DNA of 64,000 nt, from NCBI RefSeq assembly GCF_016901015.1, contig NZ_JAFEUP010000001.1, positions 186,001 to 250,000 of the forward strand, given 5' to 3'. A program made the position numbers and the translations under genes. Below the pieces are notes generated by a model. That model was given only the letters and a program-made list of their open reading frames with translations. It was not told where the DNA came from and ran no database searches. The stretch is from Zestomonas insulae. Lineage in GTDB: Bacteria; Pseudomonadota; Gammaproteobacteria; Pseudomonadales; Pseudomonadaceae. This document shows, piece after piece, positions 26,308 to 34,623 of this stretch (its first letter is position 1; every line of letters starts with the position of its first letter).

Positions 26308-27279
26308 ATGCTGCGAGTGATCCTCTTGAGCCTGTCCTTCTTCGCCAGCCTGGCCAGCGCCAGCCCCTACACCGTGCTGCAGCGACCGGCCGAGCTGGAT
26401 ACCGGCGCGGGCGTGCTGAAAGGCACCCTGCTGCTGCCGAAGACCGAGGAGCAGATGCCCGTGGCGCTGCTGATCGCCGGTTCCGGCCCCACCGACCGCG
26501 ACGGCAACAACCCGCTCGGCGGCCGCAACGAGAGCCTCAAGCGCCTGGCCCAGGCGCTCGCCGCCCAGGGCATCGCCAGCCTGCGCTACGACAAGCGCGG
26601 CGTGGCCGCCAGCCTGGCCGCCACGCCCAATGAGCGCGACCTCAGCGTCGAGCGCTACGTGGACGATGCCGTGGCCTGGAGCCAGCAGCTGCGCGCCGAC
26701 CCGCGCTTCGGCCCGCTGATCCTGGTCGGCCACAGCGAAGGCGCGCTGATCGCCACCCTGGCCGCCGGACGCAGCGGCGCCACCGCGCTGGTGTCGATCG
26801 CAGGTAGCGCGCGGCCCATCGATCAGGTCCTCCGCGAGCAGCTGCAGGCGCGCCTGCCCGCGCCGCTGCTGCCGCGCAGCGAGGCGCTGATCGCCAGCCT
26901 CAAGGCCGGACACGTCGACACGCAGGTGCCGGAAGCGCTGCAGGTGGTGTTCCGTCCCAGCGTGCAGCCTTACCTGATTTCGCTGTTCCGCTACGACCCG
27001 GCCGCCGCGTTCGCCTCCCTGAGCATTCCGGCGCTGATCATCCAGGGCACGCATGACATCCAGGTCGGCGTGCCGGACGCCGAAGCGCTGCACGCCGCCA
27101 AGCCGGATGCCGAGCTGCTGTTGATTGCCGGCATGAATCACGTGCTGCGCATCGTGCCGAACGATGTGCAGCGCCAGCTGGCCTCGTACAATGACCCGAA
27201 ACTGCCGCTGGCCAGGCAACTGCTCGGCGGCCTGATCGACTTCATCAAGCGCAATAGCACATCGCCAGCCTCTAGTTGA
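26308..27279 (+). CDS. Secreted alpha/beta hydrolase
   Basis: A 323-residue hydrolase with a signal peptide (MLRVILLSLSFFASLASA). The core carries AGSGPTDRDGNNP (the conserved GSGPTDRDGN signature of this subgroup), GHSEGALIATLAAG with the nucleophilic Ser near residue 151, and a late GMNHVLR with the His. The start at 26308 is the first codon giving a signal peptide; the open frame extends much further upstream only because aroC is read on the other strand. It is divergent from aroC and its substrate is unknown. Confidence 0.88.
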   Translation: MLRVILLSLSFFASLASASPYTVLQRPAELDTGAGVLKGTLLLPKTEEQMPVALLIAGSGPTDRDGNNPLGGRNESLKRLAQALAAQGIASLRYDKRGVAASLAATPNERDLSVERYVDDAVAWSQQLRADPRFGPLILVGHSEGALIATLAAGRSGATALVSIAGSARPIDQVLREQLQARLPAPLLPRSEALIASLKAGHVDTQVPEALQVVFRPSVQPYLISLFRYDPAAAFASLSIPALIIQGTHDIQVGVPDAEALHAAKPDAELLLIAGMNHVLRIVPNDVQRQLASYNDPKLPLARQLLGGLIDFIKRNSTSPASS

Positions 27280-27333
27280 CGCCGAAGCGGCCGATACTCC
27301 GGTATCACCTGGCATCAACGTCCCAAATCAGCC

Positions 27334-28116
27334 ATGACCGAGACCAGCACCGCCACTCCCGCCGACGCCCCGGAACAACCCGTTCAGCCCCACCCGTGGG
27401 CCGAACTGGGGCCGGAGCAGTTTCATCTGCTGCGCCTGGCGCCGCTGCCGACCGACCGCAGCACCGGCGTGCGGCCGCTGCGCTTCGTCCAGCTCGGCCG
27501 CCTCGAGCGGCACAGCCCGGCGCAGAGCCTGCTGCGCCTGACCATCGAGCTGCCCGGCCAACGCGTGCGGCGCGAGCAGAATGTGCTCGAGGTGTGGGCC
27601 GACCACCGCAGCAAGGAAGTGCGCTTCGGCACCGACAGCGGCCTGCAGGTCGAGCCGCCGAACCGGGGTCTCGGCCGTTTCCTGGCCGCCCAGGGCATCG
27701 CCTGGGCCAAGCAGCGCTGGGCGCACTATCAGGTCGAAGGCGGCGCGCTGGGCATCAAGGACGCGCTCAGCGAAGACGCACGGACCCTGCGCGACCACTT
27801 CCTGCGCGTGCAGGGCTTCGACGTCGAATACCTCGACCCGCTGCAGCTCAAGGCCAGCTACAAGGCCGACCGGGTCAACGTGCTGCACAGCGATTGGCAC
27901 AAGGACAAGGTGCAGAGCATCAGCCTGCTCGACGCCGCAGCGATGCTCGAGCAGGCCGACCGCAACCTGGTTGAGCAGGACAGCCGGCTACGCAAGCTGG
28001 AAGAGCGCATCAGCGTGTTCAAGCGCGAGGATGGCACCCTGCGCTTCACCATCACCTGCCTGGTGGCATTTGCCGTGTTCCAGGCCGGCCTGCTGATCTG
28101 GATGGCGACCCGCTAG
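27334..28116 (+). CDS. Conserved hypothetical protein with C-terminal membrane anchor
   Basis: A 260-residue protein, acidic and Pro-rich at the N-terminus, then a globular part and a C-terminal membrane segment (FTITCLVAFAVFQAGLLIW, about residues 237-255) that would leave the body in the cytoplasm. A coiled-coil-like stretch (MLEQADRNLVEQDSRLRKL) precedes the anchor. I do not recognise the family. Its position next to prmB and aroC appears to match a conserved P. aeruginosa gene order, which supports it being real. Confidence 0.75.
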   Translation: MTETSTATPADAPEQPVQPHPWAELGPEQFHLLRLAPLPTDRSTGVRPLRFVQLGRLERHSPAQSLLRLTIELPGQRVRREQNVLEVWADHRSKEVRFGTDSGLQVEPPNRGLGRFLAAQGIAWAKQRWAHYQVEGGALGIKDALSEDARTLRDHFLRVQGFDVEYLDPLQLKASYKADRVNVLHSDWHKDKVQSISLLDAAAMLEQADRNLVEQDSRLRKLEERISVFKREDGTLRFTITCLVAFAVFQAGLLIWMATR

Positions 28117-28143
28117 CGCTTATCTGCACGTAGAGATAAGCGC
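28116..28143. terminator. Hairpin between convergent genes
   Basis: GCGCTTATCT (28116-28125) pairs exactly with AGATAAGCGC (28134-28143), with loop GCACGTAG. It lies between the hypothetical gene and prmB. There is no T-run on either side, so termination would need Rho or another factor. Confidence 0.55.
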
Positions 28144-28158
28144 CAAACAGCTCCCTGC

Positions 28159-29079
28159 TTAGCCGCCAACCCGCGAACGGAACAGTTCTTGGTGCTGACG
28201 GCATTGCGCCGCGGCGAGCAGGAACACCCCGTGACCGCCGTGCTCGAACTCCAGCCAGGTGAAGTCCACTTCCGGGTACAGCGCCTCGACGTGCACCTGG
28301 CTGTTGCCCACTTCGATGATCAGCAGCCCCTGCTCGGTCAGGTGATCGGCCGCTTCGGCCAGCATGCGGCGCACCAGGTCCAGGCCGTCCTCGCCACAGG
28401 CCAGGCCCATCTCCGGCTCGTGGTGATACTCGGGCGGCATGTCGGCGAAGTCTTCCGCATCGACATACGGCGGGTTGGAGACAATCAGGTCGAAGCGCTG
28501 CCCGGGCAGGCCATCGAAGCCATCGCTCTGCACCGTGTACACGCGCGCCTCCAGATCGTGACGCTCGATGTTCTGCCAGGCCACTTCCAGGGCATCGAAT
28601 GACAGATCGGCGAGCGCCACCTCGGCCTCGGGGAAGGCATAGGCGCAGGCGATGCCGATGCAGCCGGAGCCGGTGCACAGGTCGAGAATGCGCGTCGGTT
28701 CCTGCGGCAGCCAGGGCGCGAACTGTTGCTGGATCAGCTCGGCGATCGGCGAGCGCGGCACCAGCACCCGCTCATCGACGCTGAACGTCAGGCCACAGAA
28801 GGTCGCCTCGCCGAGCAGGTAGGCGGTCGGCACGCGCTCCTCGATGCGCAGGCGCAGCAGCGCTTGCAGGTGCTCGCGCTCGTCGTCTTCCAGGCGGCAG
28901 TCGAGGTAGCTGTCGGCGATCTCCCACGGCAGATGCAGCGCGCCAAGCACCAGCTGGCGCGCCTCGTCCCACGCGTTGTCGGTGCCGTGACCGAAGAACA
29001 GGCCCTCGCTGTGGAAGCGGCTGACCGCCCAACGGATGTGGTCGCGCAGTGTGCGCAGTTGCGAAGAAGGTGCGGTCAC
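28159..29079 (-). CDS. prmB: Peptide chain release factor glutamine methyltransferase (50S L3 type)
   Basis: A 306-residue N5-glutamine methyltransferase. SAM motif I is [16 protein letters not shown] near residue 130 and the NPPY catalytic motif is [12 protein letters not shown] near residue 200. The start is a GTG at 29079, supported by TTTGGAGATACCACC eight bases before it; an upstream open stretch has no homology. It methylates ribosomal protein L3 in E. coli. It is divergent from the isochorismatase-like gene. Confidence 0.93.
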   Translation of the reverse strand: MTAPSSQLRTLRDHIRWAVSRFHSEGLFFGHGTDNAWDEARQLVLGALHLPWEIADSYLDCRLEDDEREHLQALLRLRIEERVPTAYLLGEATFCGLTFSVDERVLVPRSPIAELIQQQFAPWLPQEPTRILDLCTGSGCIGIACAYAFPEAEVALADLSFDALEVAWQNIERHDLEARVYTVQSDGFDGLPGQRFDLIVSNPPYVDAEDFADMPPEYHHEPEMGLACGEDGLDLVRRMLAEAADHLTEQGLLIIEVGNSQVHVEALYPEVDFTWLEFEHGGHGVFLLAAAQCRQHQELFRSRVGG

Positions 29080-29221
29080 GGTGGTATCTCCAAAGGCCAG
29101 GCGCGCATTGTAGAGCCGTGGATAACGAATGCCAGCGGCGCCTAAAAACACAGGGGAGGTTCACAGCGCCGACCAGCGGGGTGACAATGGGGGCATCGCG
29201 CGTTTTCCAGGAGTTGCATGC

Positions 29222-29815
29222 ATGTCCCGCCCCCTTACCCTCCTCCAGATCACCGGCCGTAGTTATGCCCCCGCGACATTGCAGAACGCCTGCCTGATCA
29301 TCATCGATGCCCAGGGGGAGTACCGCAGCGGTGTCGTGCCGTTGCCGGGGTTGGATGCCACGCTGGGCGAGATCGCCAGTCTGCTGGCTGCGGCGCGCGC
29401 CATCGGCACGCCGATCGTGCACGTCAAACACCTCGGCGTGCCGGACAGCTTCCTCGATCCGCGCGGTCCGCGCGGCCAGTTCCTCCCCGAGGCGGCACCG
29501 CATCCTGGCGAACAGATCGTCGAGAAGCGTCTGCCGAATGCCTTCGCCGGCACCGACCTGCATGATCGACTGCAGGCCATCGGCCGCCTCGACCTGATCA
29601 TCTGCGGCTTCATGACCCATTCGAGCATCAGCACCACAGTGCGCGCCTGCAAGGATTACGGCTATCGTTGCACCCTGGTCGATACCGCGTGCGCCACCCG
29701 CGATCTACCCTATGGCGACAGCGTGATCAGCGCCGTCGACCTGCACCGCGTCGAAATGGCAGCCCTGGCGGACAACTTCGCGGTCGTCCTGCCGAACGCC
29801 GCCGCACTGATTTAA
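29222..29815 (+). CDS. Isochorismatase-fold hydrolase with Ser at the nucleophile position
   Basis: A 197-residue protein of the cysteine hydrolase/isochorismatase superfamily. The conserved Asp is in CLIIIDAQGEY (near residue 30) and a basic loop Lys in VEKRLPNAF near 104. The nucleophile motif reads GFMTHSSISTTVRA near residue 133, where nicotinamidase-type relatives have Cys at the second of the two Ser positions. A catalytic Cys is therefore absent, as in the isochorismatase/PhzD branch, so a different chemistry or a non-enzymatic role is possible. It is divergent from prmB. Confidence 0.85.
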   Translation: MSRPLTLLQITGRSYAPATLQNACLIIIDAQGEYRSGVVPLPGLDATLGEIASLLAAARAIGTPIVHVKHLGVPDSFLDPRGPRGQFLPEAAPHPGEQIVEKRLPNAFAGTDLHDRLQAIGRLDLIICGFMTHSSISTTVRACKDYGYRCTLVDTACATRDLPYGDSVISAVDLHRVEMAALADNFAVVLPNAAALI

Positions 29816-29922
29816 CCCACGCCGCCGCACTTTTCACCGGCTGCGTGGTCCAAACCGCGCAGCGGCCAGAACCTCGCCGCCGGCTCCCGGTCATACCGCC
29901 GGTAACTTGTGAGGAAGTCGGC

Positions 29923-30243
29923 ATGAAATTATCCGGTGGATTCGATGCACGTCGCCTGCGACCTCGCGGCCCGCGCATCTGGCGTTGGCGCTTCGGCGCA
30001 GCGCTCGCCGCCCTGTTCGCTACGCTGGGCATCCTGCTGGCCATGGCCGGCGCCGCCACCTTGTTCGGCCACCCGCCCACCCTGGGCAACTTCAACGCCT
30101 CGACCGGGGCGGCCATCGCCCTGCTGATCACCGGCCTGCTGTTGCTGTGGTTCGGCGTGCTCGCCTGGCGCGCCTGCCGCCGTAAGCTGCGCCGCGGCAA
30201 TGACCTGAGCCTGTCGCCGCACCTGATGAAGAAGCATGACTGA
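29923..30243 (+). CDS. Small two-helix membrane protein of unknown function
   Basis: A 106-residue protein: a basic N-terminus (LRPRGPRIWRWRFG), two membrane segments (ALAALFATLGILLAMAGAATLF and AAIALLITGLLLLWFGVLAW), then a basic tail rich in Arg and Lys. A GAGGAAGTCG site precedes the ATG. It sits between the isochorismatase-like gene and the Smr gene with no clear operon partner. Confidence 0.65.
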   Translation: MKLSGGFDARRLRPRGPRIWRWRFGAALAALFATLGILLAMAGAATLFGHPPTLGNFNASTGAAIALLITGLLLLWFGVLAWRACRRKLRRGNDLSLSPHLMKKHD

Positions 30244-30290
30244 CGCCCGCCTGCCGGGACGTTAAACTAGGGCCCTGCGCGGAGGCCCTC

Positions 30291-30848
30291 ATGCAAGACG
30301 ACGAATTTTCCCTGTTCAAAACCCAGATGCACGGCGTCAAGCCGATCAAGCACGACCGCGCCGACACCGGCAAACCGAAGGCCGACCGCAGCCGCATCGC
30401 CACCTTGCGCGAGGCCGCGACGCAACGCGTCGAATCCACCAAGGTCGATGGCCTCTCCGATCAGTTCGTCATCGACGTCGGCGCCGAGGATGAACTGCAC
30501 TGGTCGCGCGACGGCGTCCAGGAAGGCCAGATGCGCAAGCTCAAGCTCGGCCAGGTCAGCTTCGAAGGCAGCCTCGACCTGCACGGCATGACCGTGGAGA
30601 AGGCGCGCGACACGCTCTGGGAATTCCTCGCCGAAGCCGCCCGCCTGGAAGTGCGCTGCGTCCGCGTCACCCACGGCAAGTCGGCGCGCATGGACGGCAA
30701 GCGCCCGCTGATCAAGAGCCACGTCAACACCTGGCTGCGTCAGCATCCGCAGGTGCTGGGCTTCTGCTCCTGCCTGCCCAAGCACGGTGGCACCGGGGCG
30801 ATCTATCTGCTGCTCAAACGCACCATGCTCGACGGCCGGGACGAGTAA
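30291..30848 (+). CDS. Smr-domain protein (SmrB/YdaL type)
   Basis: A 185-residue protein with a basic N-terminal extension (KPKADRSRIATLREAA) and a C-terminal Smr domain: the LDLHGM motif in GSLDLHGMTVEKARDTLWEF near residue 98 and VRVTHGKSARMDG near 125. Smr domains have nicking endonuclease or RNA-cleavage activity, and short forms without MutS act in recombination or ribosome rescue. The start follows a CGGAGGC-type site. It is between unrelated genes. Confidence 0.9.
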   Translation: MQDDEFSLFKTQMHGVKPIKHDRADTGKPKADRSRIATLREAATQRVESTKVDGLSDQFVIDVGAEDELHWSRDGVQEGQMRKLKLGQVSFEGSLDLHGMTVEKARDTLWEFLAEAARLEVRCVRVTHGKSARMDGKRPLIKSHVNTWLRQHPQVLGFCSCLPKHGGTGAIYLLLKRTMLDGRDE

Positions 30849-30956
30849 TCCGGCGCGAAATGCCTGCCAACACGGCGCCCTTCAGCTTGCCACCAACGCA
30901 CTCGCGCCCTACCCTGCGCCTTTGCGTCCTCTTTAGATAAGCCAACAGGTAGATCC

Positions 30957-31502
30957 ATGTCTTTGGAACAGAACTACACCGCGATTCTCGGCCAGCTCGG
31001 CGAGGACGTGACCCGCGAAGGTCTGCGCGATACGCCCAAGCGCGCCGCCAAAGCGATGCAGTACCTCTGCCGCGGCTACGAACAGTCCCTGGAAGAGGTC
31101 ACCAACGGTGCCCTGTTCAGCTCCGACAACAGCGAAATGGTGCTGGTGAAGAACATCGAGCTGTATTCGCTGTGCGAGCACCACCTGCTGCCCTTCATCG
31201 GCAAGGCGCACGTGGCCTACATCCCCAATGGCCAGGTGCTCGGCCTGTCCAAGGTCGCGCGGATCGTCGACATGTATGCACGGCGCCTGCAGATCCAGGA
31301 AAACCTCAGCCGGCAGATCGCCGAGGCCATCCAGAAGGTCACCGGCGCACTCGGCGTGGCGGTGGTCATCGAAGCGCAGCACATGTGCATGATGATGCGC
31401 GGCGTGGAGAAGCAGAATTCGTCGATGGTCACTTCGGTGATGCTTGGCGAGTTCCGCGAGAATGCCGCGACACGCAGCGAGTTCCTCAGCCTCATCAACT
31501 GA
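30957..31502 (+). CDS. folE: GTP cyclohydrolase I
   Basis: A 181-residue type I enzyme, starting [20 protein letters not shown], with the zinc-site motif [20 protein letters not shown] near residue 65 and [20 protein letters not shown] near 145 carrying a further Cys ligand. It catalyses the first step of tetrahydrofolate synthesis. It follows the Smr gene by 108 bases and is followed by a strong terminator. P. aeruginosa calls its syntenic paralogue folE2, though this is a type I enzyme. Confidence 0.96.
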   Translation: MSLEQNYTAILGQLGEDVTREGLRDTPKRAAKAMQYLCRGYEQSLEEVTNGALFSSDNSEMVLVKNIELYSLCEHHLLPFIGKAHVAYIPNGQVLGLSKVARIVDMYARRLQIQENLSRQIAEAIQKVTGALGVAVVIEAQHMCMMMRGVEKQNSSMVTSVMLGEFRENAATRSEFLSLIN

Positions 31503-31516
31503 TCGCCGCTGCCATG

Positions 31517-31546
31517 AAAAAACCGGCCCATTGGCCGGTTTTTTCG
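31517..31546. terminator. Bidirectional intrinsic terminator
   Basis: AACCGGCC-CATT-GGCCGGTT flanked by an A-run and a T-run on both sides, between folE and the convergent glutathione S-transferase gene. It should stop transcripts from both directions. Confidence 0.9.
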
Positions 31547-31568
31547 TTTCAAGGTGCGACCGACAGTG

Positions 31569-32171
31569 TCAGTCGCGCATGCCGACATGCCGCGGATGGC
31601 TGGCGACCCGCGCCATCCAGGCATTGATCGCCGGATAGCCACTGAGGTCGAAACCGCCTTCGTGCGCCACGTGGGTGTAGGCGTACAGGGCGATGTCGGC
31701 GATGGTGTAGCGATCCCCGACCAGGTACGGCGTGCTGTTGAGCTGCTGTTCCATGACGCGCAGGGCCTTGTGGCCGCGCTTGTGGCAAACCTCGTACTCG
31801 GCCCGGCGCGCTTCCGGCATGCCCTGGTAGAGCTGGATGAAGCGCGCCACCGCGACATAGGGCTCGTGGCTGTATTGCTCGAAGAACTGCCACTGCAGCA
31901 CTTGCGTGCGCAGGCGCGGCTCGCTCGGCAGCAGCTCGCTGCCCTCGGCGAGGAAATTGAGGATGGCATTGGACTCCCACAGCGTGGTGCCATCCTCCAG
32001 TTCCAGCACGGGAATCTTGCCGTTGGGGTTCTTGGCGAGGAACTCCGCCGTCTCGGTTTCGCCCTTGAGCAGGTCGATCGGCATCCACTCATAGTCACGG
32101 CCGAGCAGGTGCAGCATCAGCTTGACCTTGTAGCAGTTGCCGGAAATGTAGTCGCCGTAGACCTTGTACAC
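31569..32171 (-). CDS. Glutathione S-transferase family protein
   Basis: A 200-residue GST with an N-terminal thioredoxin-like domain (residues 1-80; NGKIPVLELEDGTTLWESNAI carries the cis-Pro glutathione-binding loop) and a C-terminal helical domain with PYLVGDRYTIADIALYAYTH near residue 150. The first residues MYKVYGDYISGNCYKVKL include a Ser/Cys candidate for glutathione activation. It lies 12 bases downstream of the aminotransferase gene, forming a two-gene operon. Substrates are not predictable. Confidence 0.92.
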   Translation of the reverse strand: MYKVYGDYISGNCYKVKLMLHLLGRDYEWMPIDLLKGETETAEFLAKNPNGKIPVLELEDGTTLWESNAILNFLAEGSELLPSEPRLRTQVLQWQFFEQYSHEPYVAVARFIQLYQGMPEARRAEYEVCHKRGHKALRVMEQQLNSTPYLVGDRYTIADIALYAYTHVAHEGGFDLSGYPAINAWMARVASHPRHVGMRD

Positions 32172-32183
32172 CGCGCTCTCCTT

Positions 32184-33350
32184 TTATGCCGCCTTGGCGG
32201 CCTGGGCTTGCCGGATCACCAGTGCCAGACGACGCAGGCCTTCGCCCAGGCGCTCCGGCGCCACATGGCTGAAGTTCAGGCGCAGGTAGCCGGGGTGCTG
32301 TTCCGGGTGGGTGAAGAATGGCTCGCCGGGCATGAACGCGACGTTCTGCTCGAGTGCCGGGTTCAGCAGGGTGCGGGTATCCAGCGGGTCCTTGAGGGTC
32401 AGCCAGAAGAACAGCCCGCCCTCCGGCACATTCCAGTCCGCCAGGTCGCTGAAGTGCTCTTCCAGCGCGACCTGCATCGCGTCGCGGCGCACCCGGTAGA
32501 AGTCGCGCAGCTCGGCGAGGTGCGCTTTGTACTGCTCGCTGCCCAGCCACTGCAGCGCCTGCCACTGGCCGATGCGGTTGGTGTGCAGGTCGGCCGACTG
32601 CTTGAGGCGCAGCAGATGCGGGAACAGGTCCGGGGTGGCGATCAGGAAGCCGACGCGCAGACCCGGCAGCAGGGTCTTCGACACGGTGCCGGTGTAGATC
32701 CAGCTGGCTTTCTGCAGGCGACTGACGATCGGCGCGGCGCGGCCTTCGTCGAACACCAGCTCGCGGTAGGGCTCGTCCTCGATCAGCGTGACGCCGAACT
32801 CGTCGAGCAGCGCCGCTACCGCCTGGCGCTTGGCCTCGCTGTAGCGCACACCGGACGGATTCTGGAAGGTCGGAATCAGGTAGGCAAAAGCCGGCTTGTG
32901 CTGCTCCAGACGCTGGCGCAGGGCAACCAGTTCGGGGCCGTCGGCTTCCTGCGGCACAGTGATGCAGTCGGCGCCGAACAGCTGGAACGCCTGCAGCGCG
33001 GCCAGGTAGGTGGGCGCCTCGAGCAGCACTTCGGTGCCCGGATCGATGAACAACTTACTGGCCAGATCGAGGGTCTGCTGGGAACCGCTGACGATCAGCA
33101 CCTGGCTGGCCTCGCAGGCAATGCCCAGAGCACGCGCCTCGGCGGCGATCGCCTCGCGCAGCGCCGGCTCGCCTTCGCTCATGCCGTACTGACCCATGCT
33201 CGCCGGCATCTCGGCCCACTCGACTTTCGGCAACATCGGTTCGGCGGGCAGGCCGCCGGCGAACGACATGACTTCCGGACGCTGCGCCGCGGCAAGGATT
33301 TCACGAATCAGGGAGCTTTTCAGGCGGGCAATGCGTTCAGAGAAGGCCAT
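32184..33350 (-). CDS. PLP-dependent aminotransferase, fold type I
   Basis: A 388-residue class I/II aminotransferase resembling 2-aminoadipate/MocR-derived aminotransferases, but without an HTH domain. The PLP-binding Lys lies in GTVSKTLLPGLRVGFL near residue 228; nearby marks are ILIVSGSQQTLDLASKL and LIPTFQNPSGVRY. It is divergent from a MarR regulator that has two matched operators between the two genes, and it is followed by the GST gene. The substrate amino acid is unknown. Confidence 0.93.
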   Translation of the reverse strand: MAFSERIARLKSSLIREILAAAQRPEVMSFAGGLPAEPMLPKVEWAEMPASMGQYGMSEGEPALREAIAAEARALGIACEASQVLIVSGSQQTLDLASKLFIDPGTEVLLEAPTYLAALQAFQLFGADCITVPQEADGPELVALRQRLEQHKPAFAYLIPTFQNPSGVRYSEAKRQAVAALLDEFGVTLIEDEPYRELVFDEGRAAPIVSRLQKASWIYTGTVSKTLLPGLRVGFLIATPDLFPHLLRLKQSADLHTNRIGQWQALQWLGSEQYKAHLAELRDFYRVRRDAMQVALEEHFSDLADWNVPEGGLFFWLTLKDPLDTRTLLNPALEQNVAFMPGEPFFTHPEQHPGYLRLNFSHVAPERLGEGLRRLALVIRQAQAAKAA

Positions 33351-33381
33351 GGGTCACCGGTAGCGGAGGCAGGGAAAAATG

Positions 33382-33398
33382 GGTCAAACTGGTTGACC
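33382..33398. promoter_or_regulatory. MarR-type operator 1
   Basis: GGTCAA-ACTGG-TTGACC, a perfect 6-bp inverted repeat with a 5-base spacer in the 80-base gap between the divergent aminotransferase and MarR genes. It resembles a related element at 33425-33440. Confidence 0.6.
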
Positions 33399-33424
33399 GA
33401 AACTACGCCGTCCCGGACAGAAAC

Positions 33425-33440
33425 GTCAATATGCTTGACC
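33425..33440. promoter_or_regulatory. MarR-type operator 2, overlapping the MarR start codon
   Basis: GTCAA-TATGC-TTGAC(C), with the same half-site and spacer size as operator 1. It covers the MarR ATG at 33431, so binding would block its own expression. The two operator centres are 42 bases apart, about four helical turns. Confidence 0.6.
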
Positions 33441-33880
33441 TGAAAACCCCGACCGCTCAGCAGCTCGCCCTCGAGGCGTTCTTCTTCGGCTACCAGGCGT
33501 TCACCGCCAAGCCCGACGAAATGCTCGCGCGCCGCGGCCTGAGCCGCGTGCACCACCGCATCCTGTTCTTCATCGCACGCTACCCAAGCGCGAGCATGAC
33601 GGAGCTGCTTGGCGTGCTTGGCGTCAGCAAGCAGGCGCTGAATATTCCGCTGCGCCAGCTGATGGAAATGCACCTGGTGGAAAGCGTCACCGCCGAATCC
33701 GACAAGCGCAAACGCCTGCTCGGCCTGACCGACGAAGGCGCCAAGCTCGAAGCCGCGCTGCGCCGCGAACAGACCAAGCTGCTGCAGCGGGTGTTCGCCG
33801 ATACCGGCGAAGCGGCGGCCGCCGGCTGGCTCGAGGTCAACCAGGCGCTGGGCAAGACCCGCCAGCCGAGCGAAGGCTGA
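33431..33880 (+). CDS. MarR-family transcriptional regulator
   Basis: A 149-residue regulator with the winged-helix fold: ALEAFFFGYQAFTAKPDEML, recognition region MTELLGVLGVSKQALNIPLRQ near residue 60 and the wing MEMHLVESVTAESDKRKRLLGLT. Two matched inverted repeats upstream, one overlapping its own ATG, suggest autoregulation and control of the divergent aminotransferase/GST operon. The ribosome site is weak. Confidence 0.92.
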   Translation: MLDLKTPTAQQLALEAFFFGYQAFTAKPDEMLARRGLSRVHHRILFFIARYPSASMTELLGVLGVSKQALNIPLRQLMEMHLVESVTAESDKRKRLLGLTDEGAKLEAALRREQTKLLQRVFADTGEAAAAGWLEVNQALGKTRQPSEG

Positions 33881-33924
33881 CGCGCCGCTAGAACAGCTAC
33901 GCAATTCTTCGCATCTACGCAGAA

Positions 33925-33957
33925 CTGTACCGCCATTTGCGCGAGTCGCTGTACCGC
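33925..33957 (+). promoter_or_regulatory. Tandem direct repeat CTGTACCGC upstream of lysE-like gene
   Basis: CTGTACCGC occurs at 33925-33933 and again at 33949-33957, 24 bases apart and in the same orientation, with a further pair of CTACGCA repeats at 33897 and 33915. These lie 55-115 bases before the transporter start and could be regulator half-sites. Confidence 0.35.
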
Positions 33958-34011
33958 GACGCGTCGCCCCACCGCGCTTAGGCTGGCTTCCTGACTTCGG
34001 GAAACCCTGCC

Positions 34012-34611
34012 ATGAGCCTCGAACTGCTGCTTGCCTTCGCCCTCTTCGCCTTCGTCACCTCGGTGACGCCCGGCCCCAACAACATGATGCTGCTCGCCTC
34101 CGGGGTGAACTTCGGTGTGCGCCGCAGCGTGCCGCACATGCTCGGCATCAGCATCGGCTTCATGGTCCTGGTGGTCGCCGTGGGCCTCGGCCTCGGCCAG
34201 CTGTTCGAGCGCTTCCCGCCCGCCTACACCGCCCTGCGCTACCTCGGCGCGGCCTACTTGCTGTACCTCGCCTGGAAGATCGCCCGCTCCGGCGCACCGG
34301 ACAGCGGCGAGTCGCGCGGCAAGCCGTTCAGCTTCCTGCAGGCGGCGGCGTTCCAGTGGGTCAATCCGAAGGCCTGGATCATGGCAATCGGCGCCATCAC
34401 CACCTATACCCCGCAGGAGCAGTTCTTCACCAACGTGGTGCTGATCGCCGCGCTGTTCGCGCTGATCAACTGCCCCAGCGTCGGCCTGTGGACCGTGGCC
34501 GGCAGCCTGCTGCGGCGCTGGCTGGACAGGCCGCAGGTGCTGCGCGCCTTCAACCTCGGCATGGCGGTGCTGCTGGTCGCTTCGCTGTACCCGATCCTTT
34601 CCGACTTCTGA
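34012..34611 (+). CDS. LysE-family amino-acid exporter
   Basis: A 199-residue membrane protein of the LysE/RhtB family with about six hydrophobic segments, the typical opening LLAFALFAFVTSVTPGPNNMML and the FLQAAAFQWVNPKAWIMAIG segment near residue 115. The family exports amino acids or related small molecules. It is 12 bases upstream of the BenE-like gene and probably co-transcribed. Confidence 0.93.
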   Translation: MSLELLLAFALFAFVTSVTPGPNNMMLLASGVNFGVRRSVPHMLGISIGFMVLVVAVGLGLGQLFERFPPAYTALRYLGAAYLLYLAWKIARSGAPDSGESRGKPFSFLQAAAFQWVNPKAWIMAIGAITTYTPQEQFFTNVVLIAALFALINCPSVGLWTVAGSLLRRWLDRPQVLRAFNLGMAVLLVASLYPILSDF

Positions 34612-34623
34612 CAAGGACGCTTC

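Noticed and set aside
31554..33443. Plus-strand open frame of 629 codons across the GST and aminotransferase genes
   Set aside because: Spans two well-supported minus-strand genes. Composition is that of an antisense shadow in high-GC DNA.
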